A DNA stretch of 64,000 nucleotides from Tsukamurella sputi (GCF_007858445.1 NZ_VIGV01000001.1:310001-374000), one strand, 5' to 3'. Counted from the stretch's first letter, positions 44,434 through 53,824 are shown. The notes: generated from the sequence alone by a model not told the origin. Numbers and translations are program-made.

Positions 44434-45527
44434 CACTTGCCCCCACTCTTGTAGGCGGCGGCGATGGATCCCTTGTCGCCGAAGAGGGCGGCGTCCACGG
44501 CGGCCCAGCCGGTGAGGTCCTTGCCGTTGTTCTTCGCGGCCGTGCCCTTGCCGAGCACCGCGCCGAGCTCGTCGATCGTCCAGAGTCGCTGCGGCTGCGC
44601 GGGGAACAGGTGCGCGGTCTCCTCGGCGATCGCGGGATCGCCGGCACGGAAACCGGAGGCCGGGATCGCGCGCTGCGCCTCGGGCGAGAACAGGAAGCCG
44701 ACGAACCGCTTGGCGGCCTCCGGCGACTGCGCGGTGTTCACGACGGCCACGGGCAGGTCGATCCGGAAGGACTGCGGCGGGATGAAGTACTCGGGCTTGC
44801 GCTTGCCGTCCTTCTCGCTCTGCCGCTGCAGCAGCACCGCTTCGCTCTCGTAGCTGAGCAGCACGTCTCCCTGCCCGGATTCGAAGGCGGAGGTGGCGTC
44901 GCGGCCCGAGCCGGGGCTCACCGTGGTGTGGTCACGGATGAGTTCTTTGACGAAGGCCAGCCCCTTCGCGGGGTCCTGGCCACCGTTCGACAGCGCGGCG
45001 TACGGGGCGAGCAGGTTCCACTTCGCCGATCCGGAGCTGGCCGGGTTCGGCGTGACCACCTCGACGCCGGGCTTGAGCAGGTCGGCCCAGTCGTGGATGC
45101 CCTTGGGGTTGCCGGGGCGGACCACGACGGCGACGAGTGAGGTGAACGGCACCGACTTGCGTGGGTACGCCTTGTCCCAGTCCTTGTCGATGAGTCCGGC
45201 CTTGACGATGCGCGTCACATCGGGCGCGACGGACATGTTCACCACATCGGCGGGTACGTGCCGCGCGACCTTGCGGGACTGGTCGCCGGAGGCGCCGTAG
45301 GACTGCGAGAAGCCCACGTCGGGGTTGCTCTGACGGAACAACGGGATGGCGACGTCGAAAGCGGGCTTGGGCGCCGCGAAGGCGACCAGGTTCACGCGCT
45401 TGTCGCCGCTGGAGATGTCCACGCCGTGCGGGTCGTCGGTGGAGCCGCCCCCACACGCCGTGAGCAGCACGGCCAGGGCGACCGCGACGATGCTCACTGC
45501 ACGGCCGCGGGGGCTGGGTCGAATCAC
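44433..45527 (-). CDS. subI: sulfate-binding lipoprotein
   Basis: 364 residues. Lipobox LLTAC after a short signal peptide, then a Sbp-type fold with LVAFAAPKPAFDVAIPLF, SYGASGDQSRKV, TPNPASSGSAKWNLLAPYA and LSYESEAVLLQ, the typical sulfate-contact segments. It captures sulfate outside the membrane for CysTWA. First gene of the operon, GTG start. A TAGGAT -10 (45565-45570, minus strand) predicts a leader of about 30 bases with no Cys leader peptide, unlike sirA. Matches Rv2400c. Confidence 0.95.
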   Translation of the reverse strand: MIRPSPRGRAVSIVAVALAVLLTACGGGSTDDPHGVDISSGDKRVNLVAFAAPKPAFDVAIPLFRQSNPDVGFSQSYGASGDQSRKVARHVPADVVNMSVAPDVTRIVKAGLIDKDWDKAYPRKSVPFTSLVAVVVRPGNPKGIHDWADLLKPGVEVVTPNPASSGSAKWNLLAPYAALSNGGQDPAKGLAFVKELIRDHTTVSPGSGRDATSAFESGQGDVLLSYESEAVLLQRQSEKDGKRKPEYFIPPQSFRIDLPVAVVNTAQSPEAAKRFVGFLFSPEAQRAIPASGFRAGDPAIAEETAHLFPAQPQRLWTIDELGAVLGKGTAAKNNGKDLTGWAAVDAALFGDKGSIAAAYKSGGK

Positions 45528-45580
45528 ATCTCGCCGTTCTGCTCGGGACTTCGGTCAGGCGAGAATCCTACGAAGAGCGA

Positions 45581-45700
45581 TCAGCGCAGCAGTGCCCACG
45601 CGACCACGAGCAGCACCAGCAGCGCTATCAACGCGAGCGTCACTTTCGACTTGGGCACCCACGAACGCCACCCGCCGCCTGCTTCAGACACTGTCGTCAT
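45581..45700 (-). CDS. 39-residue single-helix membrane protein
   Basis: Short soluble start (MTTVSEAGGGWRSWVPKSK) and one C-terminal membrane helix (VTLALIALLVLLVVAWALL). GAAGGG lies just ahead of the ATG at 45700. It overlaps the 3' end of the next gene by 17 bases and precedes subI, in the position of the small Rv2401/Rv2401A genes. Function unknown. Confidence 0.6.
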   Translation of the reverse strand: MTTVSEAGGGWRSWVPKSKVTLALIALLVLLVVAWALLR

Positions 45701-45920
45701 TCCCTTCTGCAGCCCCGTGACCTGCGGCTTCGGGGCGGTGCGCCCGCGCGAGGCGGGAGTCCAGCGCGTCGGCGACGCGATCGATGAGGGCACTGAGTAC
45801 GCGCACCACCAGCATTGCGATCACTGCGAGCACAACCATCACCAGGCTGACCTGCAGAACGAAGGGCAGACCCGTGAGCCACAGCTCCACCGAGTCCCAC
45901 CACTGCGCGATCGTATGCAC
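45684..45920 (-). CDS. 78-residue membrane protein
   Basis: One long hydrophobic helix (FVLQVSLVMVVLAVIAMLVVRVL) after an amphipathic start WWDSVELWLTG, then an acidic His/Glu tail. GTG at 45920 with a leaderless -10 (TAGGCT) 6 bases upstream. It forms a two-gene unit with the 39-residue protein. Syntenic with Rv2401-type genes; function unknown. Confidence 0.7.
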   Translation of the reverse strand: MHTIAQWWDSVELWLTGLPFVLQVSLVMVVLAVIAMLVVRVLSALIDRVADALDSRLARAHRPEAAGHGAAEGNDDSV

Positions 45921-45932
45921 CCGGCCAGCCTA
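45921..45932 (-). promoter_or_regulatory. probable leaderless promoter of the small membrane-protein unit
   Basis: On the minus strand TAGGCT (45927-45932) ends 6 bases before the GTG at 45920. Confidence 0.5.
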
Positions 45933-45969
45933 GCGACCGCCGTGCGCGAACCCCTCGCCGTGCTTCATC

Positions 45970-47958
45970 ATGGTGTGCATGCCATCGAAGAACGACGCCC
46001 CGGCCTCCGATGCCCCCGGCCCCGAAACGCTGATCACGGACACCCCGTCCGCGGGTGACGGAGTCTTCCCGCCGATCCACGACTACGCCTTCCTCTCCGA
46101 CTGCGAGAACACCTGCCTGATCGCGCGGGACGGCAGCGTCGAGTGGATGTGCATCCCCCGCCCGGACTCCCCCAGCGTCTTCGGCGCGATCCTCGATCGT
46201 GGTGCCGGTTCCTTCCGGCTCGGCCCCTACGGCGTGCGGGTCCCCGTCGACCGCCGCTACCTCCCCGGCAGCCTGATGCTGGAGACCACGTGGCAGACCT
46301 CGACCGGCTGGCTGATCGTCCGGGACGCCCTAGTGATGGGGCCCTGGCACGACACGCACACCCGGTCGCGCACGCACCGTCGGACCCCGACGGACTGGGA
46401 CGCGGAGCACATCCTGCTCCGCACGGCTCGCTGCGTCTCGGGCACGGTGGAACTGCAGCTCAACTGTGAGCCGGCCTTCGACTACAACCGCGCCGGTGCC
46501 GAGTGGGCGTACTCGGGCGACGGCTACGGCGAGGCCGTGGCCACGGCGCGCACCGATTTCGGGGCGAGCCCCGAGCTGAAGCTCACGACGAACATGCGGC
46601 TGGGGCTCGAGGGCCGGGAGGCCCGCGCACACACCCGGCTCAAGGAGGGCGACGAGGTCTTCGTCGCGCTCTCATGGAGCAAGCACCCCGTGCCGCAGAC
46701 CTTCCCCGAGGCCGCACAGAAGATGTGGGCCACCGCCGAGTCCTGGCGCCAGTGGATCAACCGCGGCCAGTTCCCGGACCACCCGTGGCGCACCTACCTG
46801 CAGCGGTCGGCGCTCACTCTCAAGGGCCTGACCTACTCCCCGACGGGTGCGCTGCTCGCGGCGTCCACCACGTCGCTCCCGGAGACGCCGGGCGGCGTCC
46901 GGAACTGGGACTACCGGTACGCATGGGTGCGCGACTCCACGTTCGCGCTGTGGGGCCTGTACACACTGGGCCTCGACCGGGAGGCCGAGGACTTCTTCTC
47001 CTTCATCGCCGACGTCTCGGGCGCGAACAACGGCGAGCGCCATCCCCTGCAGGTCATGTACGGGGTCGGCGGGGAACGCACGCTCATCGAGGAGGAACTC
47101 GGGCACCTCTCGGGATACGACGGTGCGCGGCCCGTCCGGATCGGGAACGGGGCCTTCGACCAGCGGCAGCACGACATCTGGGGCACCATGCTGGACTCGG
47201 TGTACCTGAACACCAAGTCCTCGGAGAGGATCCCGGAGACGCTGTGGCCGGTGCTCAAGGAGCAGGTCGAGGAGGCGCTCAAGCACTGGCGCGAACCGGA
47301 CCGCGGCATCTGGGAGGTGCGCGGCGAGCCGCAGCACTTCACCAGCTCGAAGGTCATGTGCTGGGTCGCCCTCGACCGCGGGGCCAAGCTCGCGGTGATG
47401 CACGGCGAGGACGACTACGCCCGGGAGTGGGCGGAGAAGGCCGAGGTGATCAAGGCCGACATCCTCGAGCACGGGGTCGACGAGCGCGGCGTCTTCACGC
47501 AGCGCTACGGCGCCCCGGCGCTCGACGCCTCCTTGCTCCTGGTGCCGCTGCTGCGCTTCCTGCCGTCGGACGATCCGCGGGTCCGCGCGACGGTGCTCGC
47601 CATTGCGGACGAGCTCACCGAGGACGGCCTGGTGCTCCGGTACCGCGTCGAGGAGACCGACGACGGCCTCTCCGGCGAGGAGGGCACGTTCACGATCTGT
47701 TCGTTCTGGCTGGTCTCGGCGCTGGTGGAGATCGGCGAGGTGACCCGCGCGCGGGCGCTGTGCGAGCGGCTCCTGGCGTACTCCTCCCCGCTCAAGCTCT
47801 ACGCGGAGGAGATCGACCCGAAGTCGGGCAAGCACCTCGGCAACTTCCCGCAGGCCTTCACTCACCTGGCGCTGATCAACGCGGTGGTGCACGTGATCCG
47901 CGCCGAGGAATCGGGGCACGATGCGTCCGCCTTCCTCCCCGCACATCACACGCCCTGA
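45970..47958 (+). CDS. GH15 family hydrolase (trehalase-type)
   Basis: About 662 residues; an ATG three codons later (45979) is equally possible. N-terminal beta-sandwich domain (DYAFLSDCENTCLIARDGSVEWMCIPRPDSPSVFG), then an (alpha/alpha)6 barrel with WDYRYAWVRDSTFALW, GNGAFDQRQHDIWG and a second catalytic Glu region EEGTFTICSFWLVSALVEIG. It matches Rv2402 and the mycobacterial GH15 trehalases, which split trehalose and need phosphate and magnesium. No signal peptide, so it is cytoplasmic. Alternative: another alpha-glucosidase activity of the same family. Confidence 0.88.
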   Translation: MVCMPSKNDAPASDAPGPETLITDTPSAGDGVFPPIHDYAFLSDCENTCLIARDGSVEWMCIPRPDSPSVFGAILDRGAGSFRLGPYGVRVPVDRRYLPGSLMLETTWQTSTGWLIVRDALVMGPWHDTHTRSRTHRRTPTDWDAEHILLRTARCVSGTVELQLNCEPAFDYNRAGAEWAYSGDGYGEAVATARTDFGASPELKLTTNMRLGLEGREARAHTRLKEGDEVFVALSWSKHPVPQTFPEAAQKMWATAESWRQWINRGQFPDHPWRTYLQRSALTLKGLTYSPTGALLAASTTSLPETPGGVRNWDYRYAWVRDSTFALWGLYTLGLDREAEDFFSFIADVSGANNGERHPLQVMYGVGGERTLIEEELGHLSGYDGARPVRIGNGAFDQRQHDIWGTMLDSVYLNTKSSERIPETLWPVLKEQVEEALKHWREPDRGIWEVRGEPQHFTSSKVMCWVALDRGAKLAVMHGEDDYAREWAEKAEVIKADILEHGVDERGVFTQRYGAPALDASLLLVPLLRFLPSDDPRVRATVLAIADELTEDGLVLRYRVEETDDGLSGEEGTFTICSFWLVSALVEIGEVTRARALCERLLAYSSPLKLYAEEIDPKSGKHLGNFPQAFTHLALINAVVHVIRAEESGHDASAFLPAHHTP

Positions 47959-47963
47959 GGCCG

Positions 47964-47975
47964 TAGCGTGCAGTC
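47964..47975 (+). promoter_or_regulatory. probable leaderless promoter of the GH38 gene
   Basis: TAGCGT (47964-47969) ends 6 bases before the ATG at 47976, only 5 bases after the GH15 stop. Confidence 0.5.
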
Positions 47976-50900
47976 ATGCACGACGATCGGCGGCTGACCG
48001 AAGAGCGGCTCGACAGGTTCACTAGGGAGTTCCTGGACGGGGCGGTGTACTCGCATTCCGCGCCGGTCACGGTGACCGCCTGGGCGGCCCCGGGTGAACC
48101 CGTGCCCTTCGCGGAGGCGGTGGCACAGGACTTCGAGCCGATCTCCGCCGGCATGCCGTGGGGCCCGCCGTGGTCAACGACGTGGCTGCACGTCACTGGC
48201 TCGGCCCCGCAGGACTGGTCCGGTCTCACCGGGCCCGACGGTGCCGGGCACGCCCTGGAGCTGCGGGTCGAGCTGGGCTTCACCGGCGGCCCCGGGTTCA
48301 ACGCCGAGGGCCTCGTGTACCGCGCGGACGGCACCGTCGTGAAGGGGATCTCGCCGTTCAACGCCTACGTACCCCTGAATCCGGCCGAGCCCCTGGACCT
48401 GTACATCGAGGCCGCCGCGAACCCCGATCTCGGCGGCGATTTCGTCTCCCCCACGCACCTGGGTGACCGCGAGACCGCGGGCGACGGTCCGCTGTACCGG
48501 CTGGGGACGATCGACCTGGCCCTGCGTGACCTGACGGTGTGGGAGCTCCAACAGGACATCTGGACGCTGAACGGCCTCATGCACGAACTGCCCTTCGACC
48601 TGCCTCGGCGCCACGAGGTGCTGCGCGCGCTGGAGCGGATGCTCGACGCGGTGGATCCGCACGACATCGCCGCGACCGCCGGCGCGGGCCGGGCGGCCCT
48701 GGCCCCCGCACTGGCCGCCCCGGCCTCCGCATCGGCGCACCGGATCACCGCGGTCGGCCACGCGCACATCGATTCCGCATGGCTGTGGCCGGTCCGCGAG
48801 ACGGCGCGCAAGTGCGCCCGCACCTTCGCGAACGTCGTCGACCTGATGGACCGCGATCCGTCGTTCCGTTTCGCCTGCTCCTCGGCGCAGCAGTTCGCCT
48901 GGGTGCGCGACCGCCACCCGGAGCTGTTCGCGCGGATCAAGGACCACGTCGCGGCGGGACGGTTCGTTCCGGTCGGCGGCATGTGGGTGGAGGCCGACAC
49001 CAACATGCCGGGCGGTGAGGCGATGGCGCGACAGTTCGTCGCCGGGAAGCAGTTCTTCCTGCACGAGTTCGGGATCGACACCCCGGAGGCGTGGCTGCCC
49101 GATTCCTTCGGCTACTCCGCGGCGATGCCGCAGATCGTCGCCGCCGCGGGATCGCAGTACTTCCTCACGCAGAAGCTGTCCTGGAACCAGACCAACCGGA
49201 TGCCGCACTCCTCCTTCCTGTGGGAGGGCATCGACGGCACGGCGTTGTTCACGCACTTCCCGCCCGTCGACAAGTACAACTCGGATCTGTCGGGCGCGGA
49301 TCTCGCGCGGGCCCAGAAGAACTACCGCGAGCAGGGCATCGGCACCCGCTCGCTCGTCCCCTTCGGCTGGGGCGACGGTGGCGGCGGCCCCACCCGGGAG
49401 ATGCTCGCCGCAGCCACGCGCACGACATCGCTGGACGGTTCGCCGACGGTCACCGTCGGCACGCCCGTGGAGTTCTTCGAGGCGGCGCGGGCGGAGTACG
49501 GGCCGGACGGAAGCGCCACCGCGCCACCGCGCTGGGTCGGCGAGCTGTATCTGGAGTTCCACCGCGGCACGTACACCTCGCAGGCGAACACCAAGCAGGG
49601 CAATCGCCGCAGCGAGCACCTGCTGCGCGAGGCCGAGCTGTGGGCGGCGACGGCCGCCGTGCGCACCGGATTCGACTACCCGGCCGAGGAGCTCGAGGAG
49701 ATCTGGCATCTGGTGCTGCTCCAGCAGTTCCACGACATCCTCCCCGGTAGCTCCATCGCGTGGGTGCACCAGGACGCCGAACGGAACTACGCGGCGATCG
49801 CCCGGCGATTGGAGGGCATCATCGGCGGCGCCCTGAGCGCCCTGGCCGGAATCGGCGGCGCGGCCGACGCGGTACCGCGCGCCGCGGGCACTGCTTCCCG
49901 GCAACTCGTCTTCAACGCCGCGCCACACGCCCGCGACGGGGTCCCCGCGTTGGGCGCGGCCGTGATCGAGCCCGGCGCGCCGATCGCCCCGGTGGCCGAG
50001 GGCGGCGGATTCCGGCTCGACAACGGCATCGTCTCCGCACTGATCGACGCGCGCGGCCTCCTCGTCTCCCTGGTCGATGCCGCTACCGGGCGAGAGGCCC
50101 TGGCGGCACCCGGCAATCTGCTCCAGCTGCATCGCGACATCCCGAATCACTGGGAGGCCTGGGACATCGACTCGTTCTACCGCCGCGACGTGGCCGACCT
50201 GGTCGACGCGGATTCCGTGTCCGTGGAGGACGACGCCGTGGTGGTGCGCCGCAGGTTCGGCGATTCGACGATCACGCAGCGGATCAGTCTGCTCGCCGGA
50301 TCGCCCGCCGTCGACATCGTCAACGAGATCGACTGGCACGAGCGGCAGAAGCTGCTCAAGCTGGCCTTCCCCCTCGACGTGCACGCGGACCGCAGTGCCG
50401 CTGAGACCCAGTTCGGCCACGTCTTCCGGCCGACGCACGCGAACACGTCCTGGGACGCAGCGAAGTTCGAGATCTGCGCGCACCGCTGGGTGCACGTCGG
50501 CGAGCCCGATTACGGCGTGGCCATCGCGAACGATTCCACGTACGGCCACGACATCACCCGCCGCGCCGGTGAATCCGGCGCCGGCACCGTCGTGCGGCTG
50601 TCACTGCTCCGCGCCCCCCGGTACCCCGATCCCGAGACAGATCAGGGCTTCCACCGCCTCGCCGTCTCGGTGCGCCCCGGCGCGACGATCGGCGATGCCG
50701 TCGAGGAGGGCTACCGCCGTAACCTCGCTCCGCGAACAGTGGCCGGCACCGCGAGCACCGTCGCGCCTCTCGTCGTGCTCGATCATCCCGGCGTGATCGT
50801 GGAAGCGGTCAAGCTGGCGGCGGATGGCAGTGGCGATGTGATCGTGCGCCTCTACGAGTCCCGCGGCACGCGTGCGGCCGCCTCCCTGCACGCCGACTTC

Positions 50901-51023
50901 GAGTACACGTCGCTGGTGCGCACGGACCTGCTGGAGCGCCCAGTCGCCGATCCTGAGCCCGCTGGCGACGTACGACTGACGCTGCGCCCCTTCCAGATCG
51001 TGACGTTGCGCATCCGCCGCTAG
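47976..51023 (+). CDS. GH38 alpha-mannosidase
   Basis: 1015 residues. Zinc and catalytic motifs of family 38: GHAHIDSAWLWPVRET (His and Asp zinc ligands), GGMWVEADTNMPGGEAMARQF (nucleophile Asp), WLPDSFGYSAAMPQI, and the zinc His in LLQQFHDILPGSSI. An N-terminal beta domain precedes the barrel and large beta domains follow. No signal peptide, so a cytosolic enzyme trimming alpha-mannosides, as expected for turnover of mannose-containing lipids or glycans (inference). It is directly downstream of the GH15 gene. Confidence 0.92.
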   Translation: MHDDRRLTEERLDRFTREFLDGAVYSHSAPVTVTAWAAPGEPVPFAEAVAQDFEPISAGMPWGPPWSTTWLHVTGSAPQDWSGLTGPDGAGHALELRVELGFTGGPGFNAEGLVYRADGTVVKGISPFNAYVPLNPAEPLDLYIEAAANPDLGGDFVSPTHLGDRETAGDGPLYRLGTIDLALRDLTVWELQQDIWTLNGLMHELPFDLPRRHEVLRALERMLDAVDPHDIAATAGAGRAALAPALAAPASASAHRITAVGHAHIDSAWLWPVRETARKCARTFANVVDLMDRDPSFRFACSSAQQFAWVRDRHPELFARIKDHVAAGRFVPVGGMWVEADTNMPGGEAMARQFVAGKQFFLHEFGIDTPEAWLPDSFGYSAAMPQIVAAAGSQYFLTQKLSWNQTNRMPHSSFLWEGIDGTALFTHFPPVDKYNSDLSGADLARAQKNYREQGIGTRSLVPFGWGDGGGGPTREMLAAATRTTSLDGSPTVTVGTPVEFFEAARAEYGPDGSATAPPRWVGELYLEFHRGTYTSQANTKQGNRRSEHLLREAELWAATAAVRTGFDYPAEELEEIWHLVLLQQFHDILPGSSIAWVHQDAERNYAAIARRLEGIIGGALSALAGIGGAADAVPRAAGTASRQLVFNAAPHARDGVPALGAAVIEPGAPIAPVAEGGGFRLDNGIVSALIDARGLLVSLVDAATGREALAAPGNLLQLHRDIPNHWEAWDIDSFYRRDVADLVDADSVSVEDDAVVVRRRFGDSTITQRISLLAGSPAVDIVNEIDWHERQKLLKLAFPLDVHADRSAAETQFGHVFRPTHANTSWDAAKFEICAHRWVHVGEPDYGVAIANDSTYGHDITRRAGESGAGTVVRLSLLRAPRYPDPETDQGFHRLAVSVRPGATIGDAVEEGYRRNLAPRTVAGTASTVAPLVVLDHPGVIVEAVKLAADGSGDVIVRLYESRGTRAAASLHADFEYTSLVRTDLLERPVADPEPAGDVRLTLRPFQIVTLRIRR

Positions 51024-51116
51024 CGTGGCCGGAATCACCTCGACGCACCGGATCCAGAGCGATAGATTGAAGGATCGTTCCTATCAACCATGACTCTTCG
51101 AGCTCAGGAGGTCGAG

Positions 51117-51269
51117 ATGCTCAGCGTGCTGGCATTGATCGCGTTCATCGTCTTTCTCGTCTGGCTGACCAGCGACCGGGACGGCCTGGATTTCCGCGCC
51201 CGCGACGTCCACCGCGCCCAGGCCGAGCGGGACAGCCGGACGAACCAGTGGGGCGTCATCGTCTCCTGA
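51117..51269 (+). CDS. 50-residue membrane protein
   Basis: AGGAGG (51106-51111) lies 5 bases before the ATG, the best ribosome binding site nearby. The product starts MLSVLALIAFIVFLVWL, a single membrane helix, followed by a charged tail (DFRARDVHRAQAERDSRTNQ) and stops at 51267-51269. Its size put it below usual ORF cut-offs. Function unknown. Convergent with the PPase-like gene. Confidence 0.65.
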   Translation: MLSVLALIAFIVFLVWLTSDRDGLDFRARDVHRAQAERDSRTNQWGVIVS

Positions 51270-51284
51270 CACCCACCGTCGCGA

Positions 51285-51671
51285 TCACGTCCCGTCGACG
51301 CTCTGCCCGTGCTCGGCCGCACGCGTCACGATGTGACCGCCGAGGTCGAGCGCATCCCGGAGAAACACCCGGATGCGCTCGACCTCTCGTACAGCACAAT
51401 CCAGCAGCACCTTGATCTCTGCGTCGCCCTTGCGCGGGTCAGCGGTCAGCGCGACCGCGACGACGCCCGCACCGGTGGCCGAGCCGACGAAGACATCGAT
51501 CCCTTCGCCGTCGCCGCCGGTGGTTCCGGCGAGGTATCCGTAGTCGAACGGATAGACGATCTCCGAATGCCGGGGATGCGCGGAACCACGCGGGCGGTCG
51601 ATGATCACCTCCGAGTCGCGCACGATCTCGTCGAGGGCGCGGAAGTACCGGTCGGAGGCGGCGTCCCGCAT
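51285..51671 (-). CDS. divergent inorganic-pyrophosphatase-like protein
   Basis: 128 residues. The family I pyrophosphatase core is visible: VIIDRPRGSAHPRHSEIVYPFDYGYLAGTTGGDGEGIDVFVG and DPRKGDAEIKVLLD. Compared with active enzymes the DGDPLD metal motif is DGEGID and the Lys after the distal Asp pair is replaced by Glu, and the protein is about 40 residues shorter. Activity on pyrophosphate is therefore doubtful. It lies 2 bases from the stop of the M3 peptidase, same strand, so probably one transcript. Confidence 0.78.
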   Translation of the reverse strand: MRDAASDRYFRALDEIVRDSEVIIDRPRGSAHPRHSEIVYPFDYGYLAGTTGGDGEGIDVFVGSATGAGVVAVALTADPRKGDAEIKVLLDCAVREVERIRVFLRDALDLGGHIVTRAAEHGQSVDGT

Positions 51672-51673
51672 CG

Positions 51674-53707
51674 CTACGCCGTGAGCCCCCGCCGCTCCAG
51701 CAGCGGCGTGATGTCGGGATCGGCTCCGCGGAAGTCGCGGTAGGCCTGGGACGCGTCCACACTGCCACCGCGGGAGAGCACTGCGGCGCGAAGCTTCTCG
51801 CCGTTTTCGCGCGTCGGACCGTCGTGCGCGGTGAACCACGCCGAGGCGTCGGCGTCGAGCACCTCCGACCAGATGTAGCTGTAGTAGCCGGCGCTGTACC
51901 CGCCCGAGAAGATGTGGTTGAAGAACGGTCCGCGGTACCGCGGCGGCACGCCGGCCACGTCCAGCCCCACGTCCGCCAGCGCTGCGGCCTCGAAGGCCTC
52001 GACGTCCGCGACGACGGTGCCCGGCGCGATCGTGTGCCAGGCCAGGTCGATCACAGCCGCCGCCAGGTACTCGACGGTGCCGAAACCCTCACCCCGCGTG
52101 CCGGGCTCGAGCACCGACTGCCGCAATCCCGCCGGCAGCGGCTCCCCCGTCCGGTGGTGCCGGGCGTAGCCGTCGAGGATCGTGGGCCACGCCGCGAACA
52201 TCTCGTTGAACTGCGAAGGGAACTCGACGAAGTCGCGCGGCACGCTGGTGCCCGAGAAGTACGGGTAGGTCACCTCCGAGAGCAGGCCGTGCAGCGCGTG
52301 CCCGAACTCATGGAAGACGGTGGTCACCTCGTCGCGGCTCAGCAGCGCGGGACGCCCCGCAGGCGGCTTCACGAAGTTGCAGACGTTGATGATCACCGGC
52401 TGCGCGTCGAGGAGACCGGACTGATCGACGAAGCTCGTCATCCACGCCCCGCCGCGCTTGCTCGGGCGCGCGAAGTAGTCCCCGATGAACAGGCCCAGCG
52501 GCGCACCGTCGGGGCCCGTGACCTGCCACGCCCGCGCGTCCGGATGGTGCAGGGCGAGGTCGGTCCGCTCGCTGAATCCCAGCCCGTACATGCGGGAAGC
52601 CGCCTCGAAGACGCCCTTGTTCACCACGGCGTCCAGCTCCAGGTACTCGTTCAGTGCCGGTCCGGAAGCGTCCTCAACGGATTGCGCTCGTTGCTCGGCG
52701 ATCCGGGCGTAGAAGGGCCAATCCCAGGCCTCGATCTCGTGCCCCGCAATCTCTTCCAGCTCGGCACGTTCGGCGGCGGCGTTGCGCGCGGCGGGTACGG
52801 CCAGCTCGCGCAGCATGTCCAACGCCGCCTCCGCGGTGCCGGCGGTCTGGTCGGCGATCTGATAGGCGGCGTGGTGCGGATAACCGAAGAGGGCCGCCCG
52901 CTCGGCGCGCAGGCCCGCGACCCGGGCGATCAGCTCACGGGTGTCGTTCTCATCGCCGCGGGTGTTGCGGGCCGACGACGCCTCGTACACCTTCCGCCGC
53001 GACTCCCGGTCCGTCAGTCGTGCGAGGTTGGGCTGGTTGAGCGGGTACCCGAGCGCCAACAGGTACCCCTTGCGTCCCGCGGCCTCGGCGGCGGCACGAG
53101 CGGCCGCGACGGTGTCGTCGTCCAATCCGGCGAGCTCGGACTCGGTCGCGAAGGGCACCGCCGAGGCATTGGTCTCGGCGAGCGTGCGCCGGGAGAACTC
53201 GGTGGTGAGCTCGGCGAGCTCGGTGTTGACGGCCTTGAGCCGGTCCTGCGCCTCGGCGTCGAGCCCGGCACCTGCGCGCGTGAAGCGGAGGTGGTAGCGC
53301 TCGAGCAACCGCAGCTGCTCGGCATCGAGGCCGAGGTCGGCGCGTCGGCCGTACAGCGCATCGATCCGCCCGAACAGCGCTGCGTCCATGAGGATCGCGT
53401 CGAAGTGCGCCGACCACTGCGGCGAGATCGCGGCCTGCGCCGCCTCGAGCGCATCGGTCCGGTCCGTCGACGTCAGCGAGAAGAAGACGGCGGCGACGCG
53501 CCCCAGCTCCTGTCCGGCGCGCTCCATCGCCTCGACCGTATTCGCGAACGTGGCGGGCTCGGGATTCGCGGCGATCGCCGAAATCTCCCGACGGTGCCGG
53601 GCGAACCCCTCGGCGAACGCCTGCTCGTAGTCGACGTCCGCGAACGCGGCGAAGTCGGGCAGGGAGAAGGGCAGGGTGCTGGGTGCGAGAACGGCGTCGA
53701 CGGTCAC
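51674..53707 (-). CDS. dcp: M3 family peptidyl-dipeptidase (Dcp-like)
   Basis: 677 residues. Zinc motif HEFGHALH (about 460) with the downstream Glu in VEFPSQFNEMFAAW, and the M3 C-terminal YYSYIWSEVLDADASAWF. The family removes C-terminal dipeptides from peptides in the cytosol and matches Dcp in length. GTG start with TAGGTT 6 bases upstream (leaderless). Confidence 0.93.
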   Translation of the reverse strand: MTVDAVLAPSTLPFSLPDFAAFADVDYEQAFAEGFARHRREISAIAANPEPATFANTVEAMERAGQELGRVAAVFFSLTSTDRTDALEAAQAAISPQWSAHFDAILMDAALFGRIDALYGRRADLGLDAEQLRLLERYHLRFTRAGAGLDAEAQDRLKAVNTELAELTTEFSRRTLAETNASAVPFATESELAGLDDDTVAAARAAAEAAGRKGYLLALGYPLNQPNLARLTDRESRRKVYEASSARNTRGDENDTRELIARVAGLRAERAALFGYPHHAAYQIADQTAGTAEAALDMLRELAVPAARNAAAERAELEEIAGHEIEAWDWPFYARIAEQRAQSVEDASGPALNEYLELDAVVNKGVFEAASRMYGLGFSERTDLALHHPDARAWQVTGPDGAPLGLFIGDYFARPSKRGGAWMTSFVDQSGLLDAQPVIINVCNFVKPPAGRPALLSRDEVTTVFHEFGHALHGLLSEVTYPYFSGTSVPRDFVEFPSQFNEMFAAWPTILDGYARHHRTGEPLPAGLRQSVLEPGTRGEGFGTVEYLAAAVIDLAWHTIAPGTVVADVEAFEAAALADVGLDVAGVPPRYRGPFFNHIFSGGYSAGYYSYIWSEVLDADASAWFTAHDGPTRENGEKLRAAVLSRGGSVDASQAYRDFRGADPDITPLLERRGLTA

Positions 53708-53719
53708 TCCCCGAACCTA
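53708..53719 (-). promoter_or_regulatory. probable leaderless promoter of dcp
   Basis: On the minus strand TAGGTT (53714-53719) ends 6 bases before the GTG at 53707. Confidence 0.55.
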
Positions 53720-53824
53720 CCTTCCTCGCCCGCTCGCCTTCCCCGCGAAGACGGGGAGATTGCGGGCGAGATCTGAGTAGTTCCACGGATCTCCCGCGGT
53801 CGCCGCCCGGCGAAGCTGGATCCC

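Noticed and set aside
45528-45580. Cys leader peptide before subI
   Set aside because: No short ORF with Cys codons exists between the predicted transcript start and the GTG at 45527.
48174-50549. 791-codon open frame antisense to the GH38 gene
   Set aside because: Mirror frame of a strongly supported gene; no start context or family pattern.
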